A program made the position numbers and the translations under genes. Positions 11,801-20,612 of a stretch of 64,000 bases of DNA are shown here, one piece after another; the stretch's first letter is position 1, and each line of letters starts with the position of its first letter. The notes beneath the pieces are model-generated. The model was not told the origin of the DNA and did no database searches. It was given only the letters and a program-made list of their open reading frames with translations. Origin of the DNA: Lactarius indigo (lineage: Eukaryota; Basidiomycota; Agaricomycetes; Russulales; Russulaceae). Location: the NCBI GenBank assembly GCA_025766275.1, contig JAFKAC010000022.1:186001-250000 (forward strand), in the 5' to 3' direction.

Positions 11801-12123
11801 AACCCCTCTATGCGGAACCCCACGTGTCGCCTGCTCTTTGACCCACTTACCCTCACGAGGACCTCGTGATCTTCGCTGCCGACAAGATTACAGATCGCGC
11901 GCTCAATCGTATCAACGATGAGACGCTCACGGCCGAAGTAACGTGCTACCGCGCGGCTAGCTTCAAGGTGGATCGCCTATACGCACGAGTGAGTCAACTC
12001 CGTGCTATGATCTTGTGCGCGCAGGACGACAAGTGTGACTGCATCTACCGCCTCGAGCGCGCCATGGCACTTGAGCGCATCGCCGACGAGCAGCGGAGCT
12101 GGCAGCCGAGGGACTTTCGGTGA
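8873..12123 (+). pseudogene. pol: Element A Pol: RNase H, integrase, chromodomain and C-terminal extension
   Basis: Continuation of A's pol after element B. RNase H spans about 8990-9400 (ELEVDASGY, DALSRRPD). The integrase zinc domain (HPGIARTQRILERHYWWP, CAECQRNK) is near 9670-9800. The integrase core is at about 9860-10190 with the catalytic Glu in TDGQSERTNQ. The chromodomain (YEVEAI, LVKWKGYPDSENQWV) lies at about 10726-10840, followed by a roughly 420-residue extension ending in a Leu/Arg-rich coiled-coil-like segment (about 11920-12080). In-frame TGA codons occur at 10027, 11158, 11668 and 11839. At three of these, elements C or D have CGA, CGT or AGA. The purine tract AAAAGGGGGTGA just before the 3' LTR is the plus-strand primer. 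Confidence 0.87.
10994..11740 (+). CDS. ORF-X of element A, overlapping pol in the +1 frame
   Basis: A 248-codon ORF in the +1 frame relative to pol, open without stops from an ATG conserved in element C (CGACATGTCACACAAGCG context). The frame is open even further upstream, to 10715. It encodes a Ser/Pro/Thr-rich first half, then a charged amphipathic helix (ALMEYELEGWKKVAAEWQ and following Arg/Glu-rich residues, about 11318-11430), then a motif SLRLRGSGLIDDPI near the end. Elements C and D carry colinear, similar peptides in the same relative frame. No known domain is recognised. It could be a real overlapping gene, or the similarity could be a by-product of conserved pol nucleotides. Confidence 0.4.
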   Translation: MSHKRHSSTPSRKTHAPFWPKTTTLRYPTLSSPHGLLLDQQRGPSPHKNGRMSSPDSLTPQQCPMTMDMESSMSSATMPGSANPSPPFPPVTTSSAFAEFSCVTTSAQALMEYELEGWKKVAAEWQKEQLNAAAARLREMRERREWWRLLRLAMTTTITTRRDTPSFERNATLLIPASRHGLSTLTAPPCSEDVCESLAQHQHATSPQPKTRCTSLRLRGSGLIDDPIILRTPSPGRTASKETLPTSN

Positions 12124-12152
12124 GTCGGGGTCTCACGCTGAAAAGGGGGTGA

Positions 12153-12669
12153 TGTTACGTTTCGACGCGGACATGGACTCGGACCCTTACTGTACCAGTT
12201 GCAACTACGGCAGTAAGGTAGATTAGTTGCGGACTTACTCACGGTGATACGGTAGTACGATAGGCAATAGGGTACAATAGCTGACTGATGACCGACGCCA
12301 CTAGTACTGGTACTAGTAGTATTAGGGTTCAAGATGTTTCTGCGATACGTTGGACGCTACATTACTGTGACTCATAGCAGCACTTGAAAGCCTGCTCGAA
12401 CTGTATTTAAACTGTCTCGTGAAGACCAAGATACGCCATCTTGGTCTTCTTGAATCGTCACTTGTTTCCTTCTCTTCTCTTCTCTTTCATCTTCGCCTCT
12501 AAGAGATCGTCCGACTTTGTTCGTGACCAGAGCTATTTGGCTTGCCGGTGTACCTCTGAGTATTCACTAAGGCAAGGACTTGGACCTTCGCGTCTTCAAG
12601 GCAGTATACTGCTAAGTTGTTACCGCCTCTAACGAGCTCAAGTCGAGCTGACGTCGTGACGGCGTGACA
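12153..12669 (+). repeat. 3' LTR of element A (family G1)
   Basis: Bounded by TGTTACG and CGTGACA, 517 bp, clearly related to the 522-bp LTRs of element C. It holds the TATTTAAA promoter box near 12403 and a 12-bp perfect inverted repeat GAAGACCAAGAT / ATCTTGGTCTTC at 12421-12449, at the presumed transcript start. The flank GTAGT at 12670-12674 is the expected target duplication; its partner is outside the window. Confidence 0.88.
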
Positions 12670-12852
12670 GTAGTACAATGAAGAGTCTGGATATGTCCAT
12701 ATGATGTCATTGTACATGATGTCATAGATAAAGAAGTCCGAAATTGTACAGATCAAATCTAATCTAAAGCGGTCCTAATTAATCTACAGCAGTCCTTATC
12801 TGTAAGTCCGGTCCATTAGAGCCGCTAAGTGTGCAAGGGTCACTTATCAACA
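12670..12852 (-). repeat. Copia (C1) LTR fragment, split by element A
   Basis: Matches the outer U3 end of the E LTRs (24643-24825), ending ...CACTTATCAACA on the plus strand, i.e. a minus-oriented LTR start. Its other part must lie left of A, outside the window. The 153 bp that follow (12853-13005) hold nothing I recognise. Confidence 0.8.
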
Positions 12853-13005
12853 GTTCTTTCTTTTGTTGCTATTCCATTTCCCATACTATACAAGCCCTGT
12901 ACAATTACACAGACTTTATGATTACCCAGTTCCTATCACGCGCCCTGCCTATCAATGTTCTCTTCTGATAAAGCTTGACATGTGCTAGTTTCCAACTTGT
13001 TCCCA

Positions 13006-13632
13006 TGATGAACAGCACACATGAAGATGATACTCACAGTGACAAGAGGACTGTGGTGAGATATCAAGAGTGGCTGAAAGGCAGCAACAGGGGTGAAGTC
13101 AAGCAGAGTGAAGCAGGAGTTGTCTGGCACACAAGCAGTGAGAACTGATGTTATACATTGGAGAAGAGGGAGCTTACCTGGCACACAAGCAGTGAGAACT
13201 GATGTGGACCAGGAGCGTACATGGTACTCTACTTATACTCCTACAGAGGGTGACAGTAGTACAAGGTAAGTAATGCTAGTCACAGAATACAAAGATGCTA
13301 TTGTTCTACAAAGGGACAAAAGAGTGGACACTTTGAGAACAAGGGAAAGGAGGACAAGGAGAGTCCAAAACCAGATGATATCATACTGACATCATAATAA
13401 GGATAATACCAAGTAAAGAACAAAGAGAAGTACAAAAGCGTTATACAACGCAGAGTCCGGATGTATGATGTCATAGAAGTACAGTGATGTCATAGATGAT
13501 GCAATTGGTAAGTCCAGATTGTACAGATCAAAAGTAAGTAATCTACATGTCCATTTAATCTAATCTAAAGCAGTCCATGCTGCAAGTCTGGTCCATATGA
13601 GCCGCTAAGTGCGCAAGGGTCACTTATCAACA
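13006..13632 (-). repeat. Copia (C1) solo LTR
   Basis: A 627-bp minus-oriented LTR with plus-strand ends TGATGAACAG...CTTATCAACA, flanked by a perfect target duplication TCCCA (13001-13005 and 13633-13637). Its internal repeat pair is of the AAGCAGTGAGAACTG type, identical in both copies. No internal element sequence remains, so it is a recombined solo LTR. Confidence 0.92.
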
Positions 13633-13743
13633 TCCCACTCATGCACGACCCCGTGTGACTCGCCTTTATTCTTGTTATATCTATACTTTGTTCCCTTTAT
13701 GCTTATCCCTTTATCCCTTGATTGAGCGATGGCACCATCTATT

Positions 13744-14044
13744 TGTAACAGCCATACAACCCGACTTCTATTTAAACCTAGCCATACCTAGCTTGTACGG
13801 TAGACTAGACTTCTTGTGTAATACTACACTTGTCTAACACGGAATGCCTTCACACCTTTCCTGTCTCTCGATCCCTTGCCTTCGCTAGACCTTCGTGTCT
13901 TAGCTTCCCTCTATAGTCCAAGTGGCTTACGTCCTTGTGACTCTTGTGCATCCCTCTTCTGAAGTCGAACCTCTGAGTTCGTACTCCTGTGTTCTTGACT
14001 GACTTGGTACAGGTCATACCTAACGCCCCTGTAGTGGCATTACA
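13744..14044 (+). repeat. Possible solo LTR of an unassigned family
   Basis: Begins TGTAACAGCC and ends GGCATTACA, with a TATTTAAACC promoter-like box near 13770 and a pyrimidine-rich stretch after it, which is the general shape of the other LTRs here. No target duplication is visible and no second copy lies in the window. It abuts the first recognisable hAT coding segment. Confidence 0.35.
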
Positions 14045-14128
14045 TTCCAGGAGATCGAGGGAAGACATACTGGTAAGAACATGGGGGATATTATAGCCCA
14101 GACTTTAGATAGCTACAACCTATGTGAC

Positions 14129-14888
14129 TGTAGCAGTATGACTTATCATGTACAACTAGACCAAGGGGAGTGTTAGTGAACTGAACTGGTAACACACTCA
14201 AGCCTAACGTGGAGACAAGTCATGTGCCGAATGTACAGTCACTGCGGAGAGTATGCACACGTAAGACCTTTATACAAGGTCAAAGGCAAGGTGATCATGC
14301 AGTGGCACGCTGAGTGGAGAACCAAGAGGACAAGTTAACATTGGTGAGGAGAAAGGGAAGTACAAAGGATACACACCTGAGTGGAGAACCAAGAGGACAA
14401 GTTGGTTCCACTCAGGACACTACATGAGGGTTTATATACTGTACTGTGGCTGAGATCAAATTACTACTAAACCTTATTACTAAAGGTACGTGTAATAGTA
14501 ATGAGTCAGATGCTGACGTGTCATGTCTAATAATAGTGTTATCTATTGTGCTGACTGATGTCTAGTCATCAACGCTGACAAGACAATGACGTGTCCTTAT
14601 CTATGAGTCACAACCCAATGACAACATAATCTAGAGTCTTCCCTACTTATCATCCAATGAGAAACTGCTATACTAATATGGGTAATGCCCTAAAGAGGTG
14701 ACAAGGAATGTTACTATCTCAGGGTCACATGTTTGTGGGTGCACGTGTTGGCATCACGTGACTAACCATCTTATCATATCTAATGATAAGGACTTGGACG
14801 TTTGAGTGCAACGTTGGAGACTTGTATCTTCACCAGATAAATCTGTAAAAATACAGAAAAATAAGGCAAAAATAGAGCATCCATGACA
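14129..14888 (-). repeat. L5 solo LTR in the hAT pseudogene
   Basis: A 760-bp minus-oriented LTR (plus-strand ends TGTAGCAGT...CCATGACA) with a perfect target duplication GTGAC (14124-14128 and 14889-14893). It interrupts a hAT exon three nucleotides before its splice donor. With the L5 LTR at 15105-15878 it forms a large inverted repeat around 216 bp. Confidence 0.92.
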
Positions 14889-15104
14889 GTGACAAAGTAT
14901 GATTTTCATTGCCCTAGATATTTCACTGCACTAATTGTTCTGTTCTATAGGTTGGCTGGTTTACAAGTGATGGCACAGCTGTGAATCGTACCATGCTTCG
15001 TGTACTCCAGAACAGCTCATTGACTGAAACTGATTGGACTGCCAAAGACAATGACATGTTGTGAGTGATTGCATGTCTGAAATATTTTGCTCTAATGTGA
15101 CATA

Positions 15105-15878
15105 TGTCACGGACACTCTATTTTTGCCTTATTTTTCTGTATTTCTACAGATTTATTTGGTGAAGATATGAGACTCCAATGTTGTGCTCAAACATCCAAG
15201 TCCTTATCATTAGATATGATAAGATGGTTAGTCACATGATTCCAACATGTGCACCCACAAGCACGTGACCCTGGGATAGTAACTTCCTCATTGGATGTTA
15301 CCTCTTTAGGGCACCTTCCTCATTAGTATGATAGTTTCTCATTGGACGATAAGTAGGGAACATTCTAGATAGTTCTAGACTACGTTGTTATAGGGTTGTG
15401 ACTCATAGATAAGGACACGTCATTGTTCTGTCAGCATTAATGACTGTGCATCAGTAAGCACAATAGATAACACTATTATTAGACACGATGCGTCAGCATC
15501 TGACTCATTACTATTATACGTACCTTTAGTAACAAGGTTCTATAGTAATTCGAACTCAGCCGCAGCAGTGTATATAAACCCTCATGTAGCATCCTGAGTG
15601 GAACCAACTTGTCCTCTTGGTTCTCCACTCAGGTGCATATTCCTTGTACTTCCCTTACTCTTCTCCAATGTTAACTTGTCCTCTTGGTTCTCCACTCAGC
15701 GTGCCACTGTGTGATCACCTTGCCTATAGTCTTGCATAAAGACTTCAAGAGTGCATACTCTCTGCAGTGACTGTATGTTCAGCGCGTGACTTGTCTCTGT
15801 GCTAGGCTTGGGTGTGCTACTAGTTCAGTTCACTTACCTTCTCTTGGTCTAGTTGTCACGATAAGTCATACCGCTACA
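15105..15878 (+). repeat. L5 solo LTR in a hAT intron
   Basis: Plus-oriented, TGTCACGGACAC...CATACCGCTACA, with a perfect target duplication ACATA (15100-15104 and 15879-15883). It carries TATATAAA at 15571-15578, an imperfect hairpin at 15593-15633, and two identical 27-bp direct repeats at 15606-15632 and 15673-15699. It sits one nucleotide before the AG of the hAT intron acceptor, and the target duplication preserves that acceptor. Confidence 0.92.
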
Positions 15879-16837
15879 ACATAGGTGCATAGAGCATGCT
15901 CTTTATCTCACGGCCAAGCACTTTATCCAGACTATCGCACTGCATTTTGGCAAGAAGCCTGGTACCTTTGGCACTGATCCCACCTCTGAAGAAGAAGATT
16001 TTGCCTCAGACAATGAAGACAAAGATGAAGGCATCAACTTGGGTTATTCACTTGGAAAAGCAATCGCCCTTGTGAAACAGATTCATGACTCACTGCAAGC
16101 ACAGGCCTTTTTTCATGCGATCTGCAGTCAAGTTGGGCTCACCCTGCTTGAGCTAATTCAATGGGTTCACACTCGCTGGGGATCAATGTTCCAGTGCCTG
16201 GAACATTTTATCAAACTCAGGACAGTGTGTAAAGGGATTTTATTATTATATCAAGCTGTGACTTACAGTTCTCAATAGGTGATTACCCAATTTATTCTCC
16301 TTGCTGATGCAAGTGACGTTGTGCCAAACCTCTCCAACCAACACTACTATGTAGACTTCCACTTGACTTAGAAGGATTGGGAGTATCTTGAGGATATTAG
16401 GGACACGCTGAGGGTAAGCTCTCTGACTTGTTTCAGACAGTTCTTGGACCTCACTCACATTATCTAGGAGCCATCAAATGTCCAGCAGACATTCTTAAGT
16501 GATCATGCACCTACTGTCTGGCGGATCATACCAGCCTTCAAATTCCTCATCAAGCATTGGGAAACAATGGCCGCCCATCCCAAGCACCAAAGACTGACAA
16601 ACATGCTCAATGAAGGCCTTGCAAGCCTCCACAAATGGTATGGCCGTGCCAGCAGCACATCAGCTGCATACTTTATTTGTCTTGGTACATGTTCTCCCTC
16701 TTGTGCTTTGTCACTTTAGGGCCATATGCTAACTTGTTGCTAGTTCTTGATCCCAACTTCAAGGACATATATTTCCAAAGCCAATGGGACAGCAAGCGGT
16801 ATGCCACTGGCATGAAACAGCTCAATGAAGTAGTAAG

Positions 16838-17417
16838 TGTTGATAAGTGGCCCGCACGCACTTAGCAGCTCTAAAGGACTTGCAGATATGGACCTGTAGA
16901 TTAGATTATATGATCTGTACAATCTCGGACTTCTTAGCTTATCTATGACATCATGTACAATGACATCATGTAGAACACTCTGGACTTTTCATTGTACTCT
17001 TCCCTTTGTTCTCTTTGCGGCGTTATCCTTATTGATGTCATTATGATATCACTTACTTCTAGACTCTCTTTGTACTTTCTGTCCTTGTTCTCAGAACGTC
17101 CACTCCTTTGTCCCTCTGTAGAACAATAACTGTCTTGTAGTACGTGACTAGTGTTACATCCCTTGTATAGTGTCACTACCAGAAAGTGTATAAGTAGAGT
17201 AGCATGTACGCTCCTGGTCCACATCAGTTCTCACTGTTTGTGTGCCAGGTAAGCTCCCTTCCCTCAATGTATAACATCAGTTCTCACTGTTTGTGTGCCA
17301 GACTACCATCTTGCTTCACTTGCTTGACACCTCCTGTGCTGCTTCTCAGTCACCCTCTATATCTCACCACAGTACTTTGTCCCACTGTGAGTATAGTTTC
17401 TATGTGTCTGTTCATCA
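16838..17417 (+). repeat. Copia (C1) LTR at a rearranged junction
   Basis: TGTTGATAAG...GTTCATCA, very similar to the LTR at 45555-46160 apart from a deletion of about 28 bp near its start. The flanks GTAAG and GAACA do not match. The left flank is hAT coding sequence and the right flank is the 81-bp satellite, so this copy probably arose by recombination between two LTRs. Direct repeats are at 17221-17248 and 17274-17301. Confidence 0.88.
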
Positions 17418-18385
17418 GAACATGTCTGAGATATCTTGAACACCCATACATGTTTATACCCTCCAGTACACCTATATAATCTTGGACATATTGGTCTGAA
17501 GCATATCCAAGATATCTCAGACACCCATACATATCAATACCCTCTAGTATGTGGATGTAATCTTGGACATATTGGTCCAGTACATGTCCGAGATTTTTTG
17601 GACACCCATACATGTTTATACCCTCCAGTACACCTATATAATCTCGGACCTATTGGTCCAAAGCATGTCCAAGATTTTTTGGATACCCATACATGTTTAT
17701 ACCCTCTAATATGTGGATGTAATCTTGGACATATTGGTCCAAAGCATGTCCAAGATATCTCAGACACCCATACATGTTAATACCCTCCAGTACACCTATA
17801 TAATCTCGGACCTATTGGTCCATAACATGTCTGAGATATCTTGGACACCCATACATGTTAATACCCTCTAATATGTGGATGTAATCTTGGACATATTGGT
17901 CCGAAGCATGTCCAAGATATCTCAGACACCCATACATGTTAATACCCTTTAGTATGTGGACGTAATCTCGGACATATTGGTACAAAGCATGTCCAAGATA
18001 TCTCGGACACCCATACATGTTAATACCCTCCAGTACACATATATAATCTCAGACCTATTGGTCCATAACATGTCTAAGATATCTTGGACACCCATACATG
18101 TTAATACCCTCTAATATGTGGACATAATCTTGGACATATTGGTCCGAAGCATGTCTGAGATATCTCAGACACCCATACATGTCAATACCCTCCAGTACAC
18201 CTATATAATCTTGGACCTATTGGTCTGAAGCATGTCTGAGATATCTCGGACACATATACATGTTTATACCCTCCAGTATGTGGACATAATCTTGGACATA
18301 TTGGTCCAGAACATGTCCAAGATATCTCAGACACCCATACATGTTAATACCCTCCAATATGTGTGCATAATCTCGGACATATCTT
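17418..18385. repeat. 81-bp minisatellite, about 12 units
   Basis: The phrase CACCCATACATG recurs at near-exact 81-bp spacing (about 17441, 17522, 17603, 17684, 17765, 17846, 17927, 18008, 18089, 18170, 18251, 18332). Units alternate between a CAGTACACCTATATAATC form and a TAATATGTGGATGTAATC form, suggesting a 162-bp higher-order repeat in part. Each unit holds a near-palindrome around GATATC; at 18153-18170 it is a perfect 18-bp palindrome. Because 81 is a multiple of three, 27-residue repeat ORFs appear on both strands; I do not treat them as genes. Confidence 0.92.
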
Positions 18386-19386
18386 CACCATCTGGCCAAG
18401 ATACATTCTCAGACGTGGTTCTTAGCCATCTGTCTGAGATACATTCTTGGATGTGGTTCTTAACCATCCGCCCAAGATATGTTCTCAGACTTGGAGATAT
18501 TTATACATTTTGTCCATCCAAGCTGATGTCAGTTGACTCATGAGTCTTGGGAGATTCATTGCTGTTGGCCGATGTTGGCTGGCCCATGACATATGAAAGA
18601 CTCTCACCATTGGTTGGCCCATCAGTTATGGAAGTCATGCCAGATCATTGGCTGCATATATCTCATATTGCATACAAAAATAGCCCACCAACCCATATGC
18701 ATTATGAGCTAATCAACTGTAGTCCATTCAGAATCACAGCCCAGCACAAGCAATTGTTATTTCAAGATAAATCTGAATCTGATTATAATCTCTGTAAGCT
18801 CTTTCAATTTTGGTAAGCACATAAAAATTTAATTTTTATTTGCTGATGGTCTCTGTGGGTCGCTACCAATGCACAAATATTCTTTGGCACCAGTGTACCC
18901 CTCTGCCTTCTCATGGTGTAAAGCTGAGCACGGCCCAGGGACACAGGCGGTCACATTGTATTAGTTGAAATGGGTATTTTTCAAACTGGTTCAGAAGGAC
19001 AGTAGTCAATTTGATTAAGAAATCAACTTATGGTGCAGTTGAGTAGCGTCTCTCAATGTGATCTATTCACGTTTGATGGGAAGCACCAGTCAGTCTATGC
19101 TATTTTCTGATATCTACTCATTGTCGGGTTTTTCCGTGATCCGATTATATTGTACTTGGCCAATAGTACAGACAGGTCTTCTCAGACAACAAAGTGAAGT
19201 GCGCGATTCGGGAGAGTTTAAACAAGTTTATGAGTTGCTGAATATGTGTCATACGTTATGTACACGGTGAGAGTAACACAATGTATGTATATAAGCTTTA
19301 CAACGGAACTATAGACAGCTACTGTACAATGCGAGGATATCTGGTAGCTATCACAAAAAAAGAGAGGCCGCTGGATGGAGACTCAC
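18386..19386. other. No gene recognised
   Basis: At 18386-18500 are degenerate half-units of the satellite (repeats of a CCAAGATAC / CTGAGATAC motif spaced about 45-50 bp). From 18501 to 19386 I see only short, unconvincing ORFs and no promoter, RNA gene or repeat match within the window. Confidence 0.6.
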
Positions 19387-19874
19387 TGTTACGCCCTAGC
19401 AGGGGCGTGGGTCCTAAAGGTTCTGAATCACACAAGTATCAAGCGAAGACCTCTGTTGTCTTATTGCTATGAAATACGAGTGGTAAAAGTGTGGCACAAG
19501 GTGCAGCACTACTCTGCTATGTAGGACTCCTCGTCCGAAGTGTCTAACACTTCTCTACACTTGATCTTGCTAGTGCACAGAGTATAACAGGCGTAACGCG
19601 TTGATATAGTTCAACTGCAAAGACTTCGAAGTGCCCTGGTTAAGGACTGAGGTAGGGGATGCACAAGAAGAGAGAGATAAGGCGAGGTCACACCAAAGTA
19701 CGAAGGCAAAGTTGCTAGATTGCAAACGAAGCCAAGTCTGGCTTCCTGCGGTCTATGGTACAGGTTTATATAGGACTGGGTTCCAAACAACATGAACACA
19801 AGTCCACACAATATCAAAGAGACTAAACGGAGTAAACAGAAGTTCAGATCAAAGAAACAGCGTCACTAGTAACA
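19387..19874 (-). repeat. LTR of family L4
   Basis: Minus-oriented, about 488 bp, from TGTTACTAGTGACG (minus strand) to GGGCGTAACA. It holds a minus-strand TATATAAA box near 19767-19774 and the small inverted repeat GAAGCCA / TGGCTTC at 19729-19746 just downstream. Bases 19387-19618 match 1-232 in inverse orientation. No clear target duplication is present (CTCAC versus GTAGC), so the right boundary could instead be at 19892. It truncates the end of Plavaka pseudogene 1. Confidence 0.65.
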
Positions 19875-20104
19875 GTAGCTCCTTTGGTAACAAGGTATGG
19901 TACAGAAGGGGAAAGGCAGGATGGAGACATACTGTGGCTTAGGTCCGAAGCGTTGGATCATAACAGTACTGAATAGTGTGATCGAGGATGAGTAATGAAT
20001 AAGGCTGTGTACCTTTGGAATGTTAAAGTGATCACGGATGCCTAGATCAATGAAAACATCTTTATTGCTGTGGAAGCTAGCCAGGGAATCCTCAAGATGG
20101 CACA

Positions 20105-20612
20105 TGTTACGCTCCACCAGCATTAGTCCGACTTGGACTTCTGAATAGGCGTAATCGACTTAGCGAAAGCTAGGCAAATGGGGACCTCGTGTCAACCCAA
20201 TGCAAACTGAACAGGGGCACACTGGCACACGCTGCAGTTGAAGTGAAGAAGTACTATCCCTTGGTGGATAGAAGTGGAGACACACTTAGTCGGAGACTAA
20301 GGCAGACAGGAGATGAGTCAAGTGGTGGATTGAAGAAGACCAAGATGGGGAGTCTTGGTCTTCTTGAATGACTACTTATACAGATACATGCGGGCTTTAA
20401 AGTGCCGCTAGAATAGTAAAGAACCAATAGCGTAACTAGCTCGAACCCTAGTACAGCTATCCTAGGAATGAGTCATACACAAGTCACAATCACATGTGAA
20501 CTACTAATGCTGACTGATGTGAAGTAAGAGTCCATGACTAATATTGATACTGGACCATAGTCATAACCGGTCATGAGTCGTAAGTAGTGAATCATCAGTT
20601 TGTACCGTAATA
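20105..20612 (-). repeat. G2 (D-type) solo LTR in Plavaka 1
   Basis: About 508 bp, TGTTACGCTCCACC...ACCGTAATA on the plus strand; the last CA has become TA. The flanks GCACA and GCGCA differ by one transition, consistent with a 5-bp target duplication. Removing it rejoins the transposase reading frame (DTLR / HLEDSL). It carries the AAGACCAAGAT ... TCTTGGTCTTC hairpin typical of the family. Confidence 0.88.

Larger units (their letters stand above)
233..12669 (+). mobile_element. Ty3/Gypsy chromovirus A (family G1), interrupted and 5'-incomplete
   Basis: Order is gag (partial), protease, reverse transcriptase, RNase H, integrase, chromodomain, a C-terminal extension and a 3' LTR at 12153-12669. 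Element B is inserted at 2554-8872 with the target duplication TACGC/TACGT. Removing B plus one duplication copy (6324 bp, a multiple of three) restores the pol frame exactly. The sequence is colinear with element C at 27363-35246, so both belong to one family. At least four in-frame TGA codons make it inactive. It had inserted into a minus-strand Copia LTR, whose remnant follows at 12670. Confidence 0.9.
14045..16837 (+). pseudogene. hAT-superfamily transposase remnant
   Basis: Pieces of a spliced hAT transposase, the enzyme that cuts and pastes a DNA transposon. In order: an exon ending near 14896 (NMGDIIAQTLDSYNLCDK, split by an L5 LTR); a 54-nt intron at 14897-14950; an exon GWFTSDGTAVNRTM...TAKDNDML; an intron at 15061-15884 holding a second L5 LTR; an exon with CIEHALYLTAKHFIQTI; an acidic insert; then VHTRWGSMFQCLEHFIKLR near 16162-16218, typical of the hAT core; then KDWEYLEDI and a terminal segment NLLLVLDPNFKDIYF close to the dimerisation region. 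Several stops (for example at 16276 and before KDWEY) and the missing N-terminus make it a pseudogene. Its 3' end is cut by a Copia LTR. Confidence 0.75.

Noticed and set aside
16838..17417. Target duplication for this Copia LTR
   Set aside because: Flanks GTAAG and GAACA do not match in any 4-6-bp register.
17418..18385. CRISPR-like array or repeat-protein gene in the 81-bp repeats
   Set aside because: Units are contiguous without unique spacers, the genome is fungal, and 27-residue ORFs appear on both strands only because the period is divisible by three.
18501..19386. tRNA or other RNA gene
   Set aside because: No cloverleaf, A/B box pair or RNA family sequence recognised here or elsewhere in the window.
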